Source: Buddleja alternifolia (lineage: Eukaryota; Streptophyta; Magnoliopsida; Lamiales; Scrophulariaceae). Taken from it: a stretch of DNA of 64,000 nt. Position numbers and translations under genes: made by a program. The stretch lies in NCBI GenBank assembly GCA_019426215.1, contig CM033400.1, positions 16,786,568 to 16,850,567 of the forward strand. Direction: 5' to 3'. Positions 22,684-34,785 of the stretch are shown here, piece after piece. Under the pieces are notes generated by a model, which did not search any database, was not told the DNA's origin, and saw nothing but the letters and a program-made list of their open reading frames with translations. Every line of letters starts with the position of its first letter. The stretch's first letter is position 1.

Positions 22684-25400
22684 CTCTATGCCAATCGCTA
22701 TGGTATTTAATACCCATCTTCTAAAGATGTCGCTCTAGCACCGCCTGTGATAGTGGCTTAGAGAGTGGGTCAGCTGTGTTATCGGAAGAGGTTCATTTTC
22801 TACAAGGATATTTCGCATTTTCCAACAATCTCTCAAAAGATGTTGAATCTCTCAACAATGTGTCTGAATTTGTGAGACCTCGGTTCCTAGCCTTCGCGTC
22901 AGCTCCATTGTGTCACAACAAAGTGACAAATGTAAGCTCCATGCTAGGGACCTATATAAGTTCCACCACGAACTTCAAATCCAAACAGTTTCCTTGACAA
23001 CCTTTAAGGCTCCAAGGCAATTTTGTATTCATTCTCAGTAGTGGAGCACTTTACTTGGAAGTCTTCCAGGTCACTACTCCACAGTTGAGGGTGAATATAA
23101 ACTGAAAGTGGAATTTTAATCTTCTTTGACAGTCTTAAAGTCCGAGTAAGTATAAATTTCCAATATTAGTTCTCCATAGGCATAGACGAAGAATATATCC
23201 TAAGTTTTTCTCAAGTACTTCATGTATATTTTATGTCTACCCATTGCTCTTCCTCACTAGGCAAGAGCACTTTCTTAGATCTTCTATCCTAACTTCTTTA
23301 GGATTTATTCTAAGCAAAGGGCTTGAGAGGGCCCTATCATCCTATTCGCTCTATCTCCATAGACGCAAATTCTAAGGATGAAGGTGGCTACTCCCAAGTC
23401 TTTCATGGAGTGTATGCTAGAGATTTATATCTTGATACAAGTCAATGAGCCCATATCATTTCCCATTTGTAGAGCAATCTCTACATATACTTTTAGAAAT
23501 GATATCTCGCTCCCACTGGTCTTATTGCACACAGATTGTTCTTCTTCGTTTGATATCATAGTTCTCAATTATGTCATAAAAGTAAAGATTCTAACTACGA
23601 GAGCTCCGCTTAAATCCACATGTGGATTTATACAACTTGTAGACCTTATGAGAATTGGCCTCAGATATGAAACACACGCTGTTCCATATGGATGTCCTTC
23701 TCAAAGAATCCATTCATGAACGAAATTTCACATCCATGTGCCAGATTTTCATAATCTTGGTGTATTACTATCGAAAGTAAGATTCTAGTGGGTTTGATTA
23801 TAGTTGTGGTAAAGGGGCTCCTCATAGCCAATGCCCTTCTTTTGACTACATCATTTCGCCATTAGCCTGCCCTTGCCATTCGAATCAATATTTCTTTTAC
23901 AGATGTCTTTGCCTCCAAAGGGTACAATACTCTCGGGGAGATCTATTAGAGTCTAGGATTAATTCAAATACATCTAATCCAAATTCACTTTCATAGCCTT
24001 ACGCCTTCTAGTAGAGTTCATATTCACCATCGATTTGTCATACGTAGAGGGATTGTATCCATGGTTCCCCTTTGCTACAACATACAACTTATGCTTTCCT
24101 GGTAGTAGACAACCATATTTCTCTGGCACCTGAGATAATCTACCAGATCAACTCATTGGTGGTTGTGTTATAATGGACTTAGTTTGAGTTTCTTGAATAG
24201 TGGTCTCCTAAGGAGTTTTGTTTTGTTCTTATAAGACAATCTTTCTATCAACTTAACTTTCTCAAATGAACTTATCTTCGAGAATGGTGACTTTCAAGGC
24301 CACAATAATCCTCTATCATCATGTACGTATAAGAGGTCTCCCACTAAATCATTTGAGACAACCAACAAAACATCCCTTTCAAAGACCTGGCCTCCAGATT
24401 CTCTACCTTTTCTTTTCTATGTAGGTTGGGTATCCTCATACCCTCACGTATTTAGGACTTGGCTTCTACTTGTGCCTTAGGAAGGAATTTGGAGGGACAT
24501 CATGATTCACCTATGAGTAGCGCATGACTCACTATGAATTGGGTAATTCTATGTAGCTAGTATAGAATGCGTCATGTCGAACAATGCCTCATTCTTGCAT
24601 ACTACTGCCCTATTCAACTGTAGAATCACTGGAAGTGTTAGCTGTGAAACTATACTAAATTATTTTAAGAACGTGTCCAATTTGGCAATCATATACTTGT
24701 CAATAAGATCCAATCGTAGTGCCCTTATATGATATCCATTTTCAATCATAGACGTCAGTACGCACTAAACTTCAAAACTTGAGTGGCCCTTTAATGTTTT
24801 CCTAGTGAAGGGAGATTCGGTCATCCTTTCCATGTGATAAGATTCTTAAGTTTGGATAGGGATCCAATCCGAATAGGATTTTACGCCATGTTTCTCCTAA
24901 CTCATGAATTTTATGCTCTTAAGGCATAACCTAATCTTAGGTGCCAAACAATTTTTCTAGTTTATCTCTAGCATACTACGCTCTTTAGTATAAATTTCTA
25001 CAGTACACTTATTCTGAACTTTTAAATCGTTGTTAACAATTTTAGTAAGGATTCATTGTTCCTACATTTATTTCCAAAATAAATGCCATGCAAGTTATTA
25101 CCAAACTTAAAGAAATATCATTTATTGACTTAGACATAAAAGGACAACATTCGTCGTACCATTTGGTAAAACTAATCAATCATCCAAAACTATAATAAAT
25201 GTCCAGAATATTTAAAAGAACAAAGTTGGATCTTATGTGGACACCCACGACACAATGTCTGGTTCCACCATAAATCATCTCTCGTTCTTCCAGCTTTTCA
25301 CTTCTTTCTAATTTTCCAAACATGAGCACTAGCTCTAAAATGAAGAATTCAAGAAGTTGAAAACCGATCATAGAACACTAGTTTTAAAAACACATAGTTC
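22684..25400 (-). pseudogene. Element B pol (protease to RNase H), strongly degraded
   Basis: There is no long open frame, but nucleotide homology to pol of C and A can be followed block by block. The RNase H end is at 22690-23060 (CCAATCGCTATGGTATTT, shared with C at 28240). RT is at about 23370-23960, the integrase-RT linker at 24000-24500, and integrase at about 24500-25150. The protease surrounds GAGCACTAGCTC at 25324 and TAGTTCTATACC at 25393. Many stops and small indels are present. RT catalytic residues cannot be read. Confidence 0.7.
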
Positions 25401-25640
25401 TATACCCAGTGCGCCTTATATAATAACCCTACTCATCGCCCCATCTTTGGACATGAGTAATGTTTTCTTCAAGCAGATAGTTCAACTACTCTAAATTGAG
25501 GACCACCCTCCAATTTTTAAGTCAGTTGATTTGGTTAGACTAGTACCGACAAATTTCTTGAGCATAACTAACTAAATGGGTTATTAATTTAAGAGAGATA
25601 TTAACTAAAAGCAGAAAATGAACCAAGATAACAATTAGGC
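25401..25640 (-). pseudogene. Element B gag remnant, mostly deleted
   Basis: Only about 240 bp lie between the protease remnant and the leader, while gag of D takes about 900 bp there. A degenerate block near 25510-25590 matches the gag N-terminus (equivalent of the NPL..MLEKNVLTG start in E). The middle of gag, including the zinc knuckle, is missing. Confidence 0.5.
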
Positions 25641-26420
25641 GTTTATATTGTACACAAGTAAAAATAGGACTTTACTTTTACTTGGCTCCCACTACATTTT
25701 TCAGAAGTCCACACTCCCACTGTAGAATTCAGAAAGCATCGTTGGTAGACTTTGTGATGGTGATTGATTTCTTTAATTAGTTTAATAGGTTGCAACCTTT
25801 TGCTGGTATGTGACCTAATTAATCTATTAAAGTGATGTCCAACATCAACCCATCAAATAAATGATTCAATCCCTTTGTTCATTATTCATCAAATCACAAC
25901 CTTTTAACGGTCATATTGATTTATTGATAATTTAAGTTTAACCCACTGACTATCTATTAGTCTAACAATTGAATTTCATCTTGCAATCTTTTGTGGTACG
26001 TGTGTTGAAATTTGTTTCGACCAATGGCATTACATGCTCTTAGAAAAATCTAAAATATATTTCAATATATAACCCCCATTGCTTAGGGACTATATTAAAT
26101 ATTAAATATCATTTCAATTTTTTCTAAGTTCAGTGGAGAACAGGATACCTAGTACCCTTTACCAACTTAATATTTTTTAATTTGGGAGAATTTAATTATT
26201 TTCATAAAGGTCTCAACTATGCATATTAATTTGTAAAGCGCAACCATGCATATAAAGCGTAGAAAACACCTACTAGTTCTACCATCAAATACTCTTCCAT
26301 GAACTTTCTAAATCGGCCCAAGCCAATGGGCTAATCAACATATAATTTAAGCATGCTCAAACATAAATATAAACCTAAGTTCATGGGAGGTGTTTCTATC
26401 ACATAAAACGAGCATATAAC
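25641..26420 (-). other. Leader of element B
   Basis: Non-coding and homologous to the leaders of C (31975-32480) and E (55560-56160). Examples are TTACTTGGCTCCCACTACAT at 25678 and the GCAACCTTTTGCTGG block at 25791. It ends at insertion of element E; the 5 bp before E are ATAAC. Confidence 0.7.
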
Positions 26421-26533
26421 TGTTAGGATTATGCCCTGCATGCCATAGAGGAATTAGATTAATAGAGCATTTATCTTTATGTTGTGCAAACTCTTATTCT
26501 TTTAATAAAGGCATTGTTTTGTTCATATCAACC
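26421..26533 (+). repeat. 5' LTR of E, part 1
   Basis: It starts TGTTAGGATTATGCCC and is interrupted at TATCAACC by element C. The 3' LTR of E (61761 onward) shows the uninterrupted sequence, which proves the three parts belong together. Confidence 0.85.
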
Positions 26534-28217
26534 TATTGTGATTCTGTCTAGCGAAATGAAATTTTAATCTGAATCACACCCGAGAATACGATTCAGAGAT
26601 ATTCATGATATTAGCATATAGATCAATTGATGAGAATTGACAAGAGTAATCGAATTACCTTTTTCGTCTATTGAATCTTGAATTACCAGCAGCAGCCCCA
26701 GACTCCTACCTCTAGATAATCGCATGGAAGAAAAATTCTCCAAGAAAAGCTCGATCTCCTCCTCAGCAACTATTGCAGGCGGCTAGAGTGGATAGAGAGG
26801 GAGGGATTTTTCTTTCCTAATGCTCTAGGTTTATTTTGGCTCAGTGTCAGATTCTAAAACAATGACTTGTGTGTATGGAGTTTTGACACTGACTGATTAC
26901 TTATACCATATAAAAGACTCCCCCAGGGTTACTTAGTGAGGGGCGGCCGATTTGGCCTTTTCCAGATGGGCTTCGGGCTTTGTTTTTACTTAGCCCATGT
27001 GTAATTAATTAAATCTAAGTCCAATCAAATTGGTAATTATAATTACATTAATCCAATTAATATAATTCAACTTATAAATTAATTTCCAATTAATTTAACT
27101 TATGAATTAATATGATTTAATTAATTTATTTAATCAAATTAAATATCTTTAATTAAATTATGCCATCTATTTTTTCAGACAATTCACATCAAATGTGATT
27201 TTACCAAAATACGCTTAGCTTAAGGAAATATTCCTTTTCTTCACATAGCGCGACTCTCTAGGCTCGATTCAATTGGCAATGGGAGGATTTCAAAGGATAA
27301 AGTTGTCACATCATGGAACCAAATCGTAACCCAGTTGAAAACGAGATGATAATGTCATCACGAACCTTGATTACGAATATCATATGTGTATAAACTCTTC
27401 ACCAACGTGACCCGATCAAGTTAGAGTCATGGCTTAGTCAAACTCATAGAACTTGATACTGTACTAAGAATCATAATAATGTGAAATTACCAAACTACCC
27501 TCAGTGACAATCACGGGATAGTTTATATGCTGGCCAAAGACTTATAATTTCAATTACTTACGATCGTACAGGTCACATACTCGTTTACTGTCGAGACGGT
27601 GAATCCCATTTTGGCAAGTTATCTTATAACATCGAATGTACTATTGGATCGTACTTCGAGGTCGACCTCACCTTCCAGGTGATACGGGTCTAACTACTCT
27701 GATAACATATCCAATACTACAAGCATGTTATAAATGACTCCTCAGGTCTAAAGTTCACACATGCTATCGCAATCTTAATCCCAATCATTAACTGTGAAAG
27801 AGTAAATACCCATGTGATCGGATTAATGCGAGTCGAGTTCAAATATGTTAATTCCATTAATCATATTCATGACACCAGCTCCCACTATCTAATCAGTGTA
27901 TGACTGACACTTCCTTGTGAAAGAAGGTGTCATATGAGTTGAATATTAATGCCCAATTAACATTCGTTACTTCATGAACTCCCAGTTTTAGAGATTAAGT
28001 ACTGAACTGTTCCAGTGCCTCCTCTTGTCCATAAGAGGTGGAAAGTCTATTTTTAAATCTCTTGGACTAATTTGTTCAATACATTTAAATGCCATTAGAT
28101 TTATATGAACAACATCAAAACCTTTATAAATAGAAATATCAAACATTTTGTACAAATAACTTATCTAAGCCCTACACAATCGAATTCCTCACAGGCATTG
28201 AGTACAAACACCTAACA
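26534..28217 (-). repeat. 3' LTR of element C (1684 bp)
   Basis: The minus-strand start is TGTTAGGTGTTTGTACTC at 28217. The end is CACAATA at 26534, so the terminal dinucleotide is TA rather than CA. The other LTR of C ends in the same TA. Confidence 0.88.
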
Positions 28218-28230
28218 ATCTCCCACTTGC
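28218..28230 (-). other. Polypurine tract of element C
   Basis: The minus strand reads GCAAGTGGGAGAT, directly upstream of the 3' LTR and just after the pol stop codon. It primes plus-strand DNA synthesis. Confidence 0.88.
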
Positions 28231-28232
28231 AC

Positions 28233-29560
28233 TCAACGCCAATCGCTATGGTATTTGATTCCCATCTTCTCAACATGTTTATCTGCCACCGCCTGTGATA
28301 ATGGCTTGGTGAGTGGGTCAGTCACTTTCTTGGCGGAGGCTATTTTCTGCACGGCTCTATTGCCTCTTCCAACGATTTCTCGTATTATGTGATATTTCCT
28401 CATCATGTGTTTAGAGTTTTTGTGAGACCTTAGTTCTTTAGGTTGCGCAATTGCTCCGTTGTTGTCACACCATAGTGGCAATGACATTTCCACGCTAGGA
28501 ACCACTCCAAGTTCGACTATGAACTTTCTTATCCAAACAGCTTCTTTGGCTGCCTCAGAGGCTGCCACATATTCTGCCTTCGTTGTGGAGTCTGCAGTTG
28601 TGCTTTGCTTGGAACTTTTCCAAGGCACTGCTCCTCCACAGAGTCTGAATATGTACCCAGAGGTAGATTTAAGGTCATCCGGATCAGATTGGAAATCTGA
28701 CTTTGTGTAACCATCCATCTTCAATTCTCCATTCCCATATATTAGTAGCATATCTTTAGTTCTTCTTAAGTACTTTAAGATACACTTCACTGCTGTCCAG
28801 TGAGACTCCCCCGGGTTAGCATGAAACCTCCTGACCATACTCACAGCATGTGCCAAATCTGGCCTCGTGCATAACATAGCGTATATGAGACTACCCACAA
28901 ATCTAGAATATAGGTCGCTTCTCCCAAGTCTTTCATGGAAAATGTACTTAAGAGCCATGTCTTGACCGAAGTCAATAAGCCTTTGTCATTCCCTATAAGT
29001 AGTATATCATCTACATATAGAACAAGGAATGTCAACTTGCTCCCACTGACCATTTTATAGACACGCGGTTTGTCTTCATTCTTGATGAAGCCATATTTCT
29101 TGGCTTCTTTATCGAACCTCAGATTCCAACTCCAAGAGGCTTGCTTCAGTCCATAAATGGACCGGTTAAGTTTGCAAACTTTATAAGAGTCGGCTTCGGA
29201 TATAAACCCCTGGGCTGTTGCATATAAATGTCCTCATCAAATTGTCTATTTAAGAATGCGATCTTTACATCTATTTGCCAGACTTCATAGTCTAAGTTTG
29301 CAAAAAGTTTCCTCATAGTCAATGCCCTTCTTTTGACTATACCTTTTGCCACTAGCTTGGCCTTATAGGTGTGTCTACCTTGCCATTTGAACCAATCTTT
29401 TTCTTATAGATCCATTTGCATCCAATTGGTCATACTCTATTTGGTAGATTAGTAAGAGTCCAGACTTGGTTCAAATACATCGAATCAATCTCTGCTTTCA
29501 TAGCTTCAAGCCACTTAGAGGAATATATATCCGTCGCTGCTTCATCATAGTCAGAGGGAT
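28233..29560 (-). pseudogene. Element C pol: reverse transcriptase and RNase H, with internal deletion
   Basis: The minus strand holds RNase H and the C-terminal RT in one frame (28958-28233). It is marked by CTRPDLAHAV, GYIFRLCGGAVPWKSSKQST and ending near KMGIKYHSDWR with a TGA at 28233-28235. The RT catalytic block LVLYVDDILLIGND is intact in another frame (29053-28841). Compared with E, roughly 70 residues of the RT thumb/connection are missing at about 28905, where DLGEATYI runs directly into VGSLIYAML. The N-terminal RT (29146-29560) is broken by several stops. No active enzyme is expected. Confidence 0.85.
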
Positions 29561-29669
29561 CGTTTCCATGGCTTTCTTCTGCAACGACATACAAAGAATG
29601 CTAGGTTTTGTACAGATAGCTATATCTCTCAGGCGACTGAGAAACTTTGCTAGATCGTCGCTGCGACGG

Positions 29670-30945
29670 TTATGTCAAGTTGGGTTCAGATTCTTGAACT
29701 GATGTCTCCAAGGGGACGTTATCTTCTTCTTCCAGAACAATCTTTCTACCTGCACCACCTTCTCGAATGAATTTTTCTTCAAGAAAGTGGGCTTGCAAGG
29801 CCACGATGATCCTATGATCATTTTGCAGGTAAAAGAGGTATCCCATCGAATCTACGGGAAAATTGATAAAACGTCCTTTCAAGGATCTATCCTCTAGTTT
29901 CTCTACCTTGGTCTTGTTTACATATGCTGGGCAACCCCATATTTTTATGTATTTCAGACTAGGCTTCCTACCGCTCCATATCTCATATGGTGTAGTGGGA
30001 ATAGATTTCGAGGGACATTTGTTCAGAATGTGCGCATTTGTAAGCAAAGCATGTCCCCACAACGAGATGGGTAAATCGGTGTAGCTAAGCATGGAGCGTA
30101 TCATGTCCAACAGAGTACGATTCCTTCTTTCTTCTACTCCGTTGAGTTGTGGGGCTGCTGGAGGAGTTAGTTGTAATACTATGCCTTGTTATTTTAAGAA
30201 CTCGTCAAACTCGGCACTCAAATATTCGCCACCTTGATCAGATCTCAGTGCCTTAATATTGTGCCCAATTTGTTTTTCAGTCAAAGCTTTGAATTCCTTG
30301 AACCATTCAAGTGCTTCAGATTTATACTTCATCGGATAAACTAGACCATACCTAGTGTGGTCATCTGTGAAGGTTATAAAGTACTGAAAAACTTCCAAGG
30401 GCCGCATCCTTGAGGGGCCCACAAACGTCAGTGTGGATTAATCCTAAAACTTCATTTGCTCTTTCAAAATGTCCAGTGAACGGTGACCTAGTCATCTTGC
30501 TTTTGAGGCATGATTCACAAGTCGGATATGGGTCAGACCCAAGTGGACCAATGAGCCCACGTTTTTCCAACTCGTGAATCTTCAATTCACCGGCATGTCC
30601 TAGTCTAAGGTGCCATATGAGTTTTTAGTTCATTCCATTCATACTACATTTTCTAGTCATAGTATTAACCATACATTGATTTCGGACATTCAAATAGTAT
30701 AAACCATTAATTAAAGATGTAGAGCCAACACAATTATTTCCAAAATAGATATCGCAAGAATTATGTTTAAAATTAAACAAATATCCTTTCATGACTAATA
30801 CAGGAATAGAAATAATATTCTTGAGCCCATTGGGCAAAATAAGGCAATCATCTAATCTAATTCGATGTCCAGAAATTAATGAAACAGAAGTAATTCTAAT
30901 GTGAGTTGCACCCACGCTGTGTCCGCTTCCTACATTGATCATCAC
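29670..30945 (-). pseudogene. Element C pol: integrase with pre-integrase finger
   Basis: Frames from right to left are protease C-terminal part and pre-integrase (30945-30625), zinc finger and first core part (30585-30361; CESCLKSK, then IHTDVCGPL with the first catalytic Asp), core (30422-30189; FTDDHTRYGLVY, LRSDQGGEYLS) and C-terminal part (30110-29670; MDMIRSMLSYTDLPISLWG, WGCPAYVNKTKVEKLED). Frameshifts separate these parts, and a TAA near 30195 (CCTTGTTATTTTAAG) breaks the core. Confidence 0.8.
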
Positions 30946-31940
30946 TTCGTTCTCATCTAGCTTTCTACTTGTCTCCAGATCCTAGTTCAAAATACAAATA
31001 TGAGCACTAGATCCGGAATCTAGAATCCAAAAAGTAGAAAATATCATCATAGAACAATTTGTTTCAAAAACATAAAGTTCTATACCTTCTTTATTTTCTA
31101 CTTTCAGCTTCGAACAGTCATGCTTCCAATGCCCTGCTTCTTTGCAGTGGAGGCAGATATTTGTCTTCTTCGGGCCCTGCCCTTGAACCTCTTCTTTTGG
31201 TTTCCCTTGCCTTTGGTCTTCCCAGAAGAATTTGTCACTCCCAGTTGCTTCTTGCCTCGTTTCTTCTTCTGATTCTTTGAAGAATCAGTAGAAATGACCA
31301 AAGTAGTCTCTTTTGTCTTGGGGTCCATTTGTGATTGAGCATTTGTGATTTTGTTCAAAAGACCCAGCAGTGAACACTCTATGTCATTCATATTGAAATT
31401 CACTATGAATTGCGAAAAAGACTTGGGTAGTGACTACAGGATGAGATCAGTCTGAAGCTAGAAGTCTATATAGAAATGGAGGGCTTCCAACCTCTCGAAC
31501 ATGGAGATCATCTTTAAAACATGATCCCCAACTTCCCTCCTTCCTTCATTCTCGCCCCAAAGAGTTGAGATGAAGTCTCATAACGAGCAGTCCTGCTGTG
31601 CTCTCTGTAGAGTTCCTTTAGATGAACCATGATTTCAGCAGTTGTTCCCATCTTTTCATGAGATCGTTGCAGTTCATTGGTCATCGATCCCAGCATGTAC
31701 CCCTTCACAAGTGTCAACTTTAATCCAGTCTTCACGGGCAAGCAGATCTTCAAGAGATCCAGGGTCTAGGACTTCAAGCATTTCTTCGTCGAGCACATGT
31801 CCCAAAGTTTCAAGGCTGAGGACAATCCTCAGATTTCGTATCCAATCAACGAAATTTGGTCCAGTAAGGACATTTTTCTCAAGTACTATTGTCAAAGGGT
31901 TTTTCATTGTAATGGAAATAAACTGCAGAAAATTAACCAA
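30946..31940 (-). pseudogene. Element C gag and protease active-site region
   Basis: The gag start is at 31905 (MKNPLTIVLEKNVLTGPNF) in the first frame, then gag continues in two more frames (31753-31514, 31403-31104). It is capsid-like in the N-terminal two thirds and has a Lys/Arg-rich stretch before the knuckle (KNQKKKRGKKQ). The CCHC knuckle CLHCKEAGHWKHDC and the protease active site LDSGSSAH are intact at sequence level, between about 31147 and 31000. A TAG follows the protease motif (about 30984). At least two frameshifts make it non-functional. Confidence 0.8.
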
Positions 31941-31944
31941 GATT

Positions 31945-34192
31945 TTCGATTAGATGTGTTATTATGTACTTTCAAATAAAATCAAGGATTTCAATATTTA
32001 CTTGACTCCCACTATTTTTCTCGAAATATTGCACTCCCACTCCAATAATCAAAAACCTCGTTGGATTGGTTTCATAGTGAGTAATTGATTTCCCCAGCGA
32101 TCTAAACAAGTTATAACCTTGAACGATATATGGCTAGTTAGATCATTGAGGTGATGTTAAACATCAATCAGTCTAACTGATGACTCAATCTCCTTTAGCT
32201 CATGGATCACTGAACCGCAAACTTTTTCGATGTATAGGTGGTGATCCATTTGAGTCATTTATTCCATCAACTCCTTTCAGTCAAGTCAGGTGGTAATCTC
32301 GCCTTGCAACCTTGAACGATATATGGGGCGGAATTTGTTTCGACATGAAAGCATCAAATGCACTAGAGAAGATAGAGTACCATGTCTTGGTGCATGACCC
32401 CCTTATTCCGGGAAGATGTCATGCACTAGAAATGAACCCACCTTCTAAAGTTTGATGGAGAGCTAGGACATCCAATGCCCCTTTACTTACTCAGTATTTT
32501 AATTTGGGAGAATTATAACATTCGATAATGTTATTAAGTTGGTCTCACTTTGCACATTAATTTCTTTATCGCGCAATAAATGAAAATGCATAAGAATAAG
32601 CCTAGCAGTTCTAACAACACACACATGTATGGACTATCTAGATCAACTCGAGCCAATGAGTGATCGGGGAGGGGTCCTATCTATTACAAGGGTCGGGCCT
32701 TATACAAAGATCTAATCTTCTTGATTCTCCAAGACTTCATGTGCCACCATGAACTGCCATTTGGGCCTATCTCTAAAACAATTACATAGAAATAACCTAT
32801 ACAAGATTCTATGAATTGAGGATACAAATTGGGGGGCTCAAAACCGGCCCAATACAACCCAGGTAAGATAGCATAAATAAAACCCTAAGTCCATACATGG
32901 TATCACCATCACATATGTAAGGAGCATATAAACATTGAAAAACACATATGTGAATTTTATCCTTTAAATCTAATTTAATGTGTGATTAAATCTAATTTAA
33001 TCTATGATTGAATCCAATTCAATCTCTTGATTAAATCCAATTTATTCTTCAATTAAATCCAATTTAATATCATCAAAATAAATCCAATTTAGTTTGAATA
33101 CTTTAATCTAATTAAAGATTGACTATTATCAAATAAAGTCTAATGGGTAATTTAATCTAAACACATAGCAATATCATGTAAAAGGAAAGCGATATTTAAA
33201 TCTAATTTAACAAATCCAATTTAATATATATCAACTTTGAAAAAGATTTTTAAATCCAATTTAAGACTTTGAACAATTCTAAGTTCAATTGAAATTTTTC
33301 AAGTTTAAATCCAATTTAAGTAAAGTAACTAAATCTAATTCAAAATAAAATTAAATCTAATTTAAATTTCCCAATTACAATTTAGGGTTTTTGAATAAAT
33401 TTTAAATCCAATCAAATTTTATTCACTAAATCCAATTTAGAAGTTCAAACGAAATTTAATTAGGGTTGTTTGCTTGATAAATATTTAGGTTAAGTTTTCT
33501 ATTTGGATTGAACCTACATAATTAATTAATTGATAATTAGTCAATCCAATTAAATCATTTGGGACAATCGCTATAATTAATTATATTAGGCCCAACACAA
33601 AAAAAAACCCAACTAACTAAACAACAGCTAGGCTTGGCCCAACATTATTAATTAATTGCGTTGGGCCAAGCCTAGCAAAAGAAACAATTAACCTGTGTTG
33701 GGCTTGTTTATCTAGCGCTGGGCTCGGCCCAACTCTATTTCCTTATGCGACCAGCGCAACTTTGTGCGCTGGGCCATATGCACACCATTCTGCGTTGGGC
33801 TCGGCCCAGAGCTTATTTATGCATTGGGCCAAGCCCAGTGCTTGTGCACACGGGTGTTGGGCTTTAGCCCAACACAACCCTAATGTGTTGGGCTAAAGCC
33901 CAACACACCCAGCTGCCGCCGCCCCTACTGCTATAGTAGCGCGGCCACATTACTGTAGACCAGGGAGCACAATTTTTTCAAAAATCTAATTTTTATTAAA
34001 ATCATGAATCTAATTCAACTTTTTCGTTTTACCCAGTAAATCCAATTTAACCCATGAAAAATTTATTTTACAGATAAGCATGCATAATATAAATTACCCG
34101 AATTTACATACAATACGTAAATACATGTTTATGATATTATAACAATTAAAACATATAAACATATAACGAATATCATGATATTCCTAAATTTT
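31945..34192 (-). other. Leader of element C
   Basis: About 2.2 kb of non-coding leader, long for a copia element. It includes an AATCCAATTTAA-rich low-complexity part (32940-33480, many copies of TAAATCCAATTTAA) and a palindrome cluster (33627-33906, separate entry). Blocks shared with leaders of A, B and E confirm the identity. Confidence 0.75.
33627..33906. repeat. Cluster of strong inverted repeats with TTGGGC/GCCCAA cores
   Basis: Perfect arms of 17 bp (33627-33643 with 33660-33676, loop 16), 8 bp (33751-33758 with 33765-33772, loop 6), 10 bp (33854-33875, 2-nt centre TT) and 10 bp (33885-33906, centre AA). Several shorter GGGC-TCG-GCCC hairpins lie between them. All are about 300-570 bp downstream of the PBS in the leader of C. 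They could fold in RNA or serve as protein sites; TGGGCC is also the core of plant TCP (site II) elements. Confidence 0.85.
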
Positions 34193-34205
34193 GGCTCTGA
34201 TACCA
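34193..34205 (-). other. PBS of element C (initiator tRNA-Met)
   Basis: The minus strand reads TGGTATCAGAGCC, one base inside the 5' LTR. Confidence 0.92.
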
Positions 34206-34206
34206 C

Positions 34207-34785
34207 TATTATGATTCGATCTAGCAGAATAAAATTTTAATCCGAATCACACCCGAGAATCCGATTCGGGGATATTCATGATATTAGCATATAGATCAAT
34301 AGATGAGAATTGAAAAGAGTAATCGAATTACCTTTTTTGTCTATTGAATCTTGAATTATCACCAGCAGCCCCGGACTCCTGCCTCTAGATAATCACGTGG
34401 AAGAAAAATTCTCCACAAAAAGCTCGATCTCCTCCTCGGCAACTATTGCAGGCAGCTAGAGTGGATGGAGAAGGAGGGATTTTTTTTCCTAATGCTCTAG
34501 GTTTATTTTGGCTCAGTGTCAGATTCTAAAACAGTGACTTGTATGTATGGAGTTCTGACACTGACTGATTACTTAAACCAAGTAAAAGACTCCCCCGGGG
34601 TTACTCAGTGAGGGGCGGTCGATTTGTCCTTTTCCTGATGGGCTTCGGACGTTGTTTTTATTTAGCCCATGTGTAATTAATTAAATCTAAGTCCAATGAA
34701 ATTGGTAATTAATTAATTACATTAATCCTATTAATAATAATCCTATTAATATAATTCAACTTATAAATCAATTTCCAATTAATTT
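34207..34785 (-). repeat. 5' LTR of element C, part next to PBS
   Basis: The minus-strand LTR ends CATAATA at 34207, matching the 3' LTR end (CACAATA). The LTR is interrupted at 34785 by element D and resumes at 43695. Confidence 0.85.

Larger units (their letters stand above)
16244..26420 (-). mobile_element. Element B: decayed Ty1/copia element (3' LTR, pol, leader)
   Basis: A minus-strand element read right to left: leader (about 25640-26420), gag remnant, protease to RNase H (22684-25400), PPT (22670-22683), 3' LTR (16244-22669). Element E is inserted in its leader at 26420, so its PBS and 5' LTR are beyond the window. The LTR is enlarged by two solo LTRs. Pol is full of stops and frameshifts, making this one of the oldest elements here. 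Confidence 0.75.

Noticed and set aside
22335..23719. Plus-strand frames over element B as genes
   Set aside because: They are shadows of degraded minus-strand pol and the LTR end, and nucleotide homology to C pol explains the region.
28459..28710. Plus-strand frames opposite RNase H of C (also 37144-37430 opposite D)
   Set aside because: Antisense shadows of the RNase H coding sequence.
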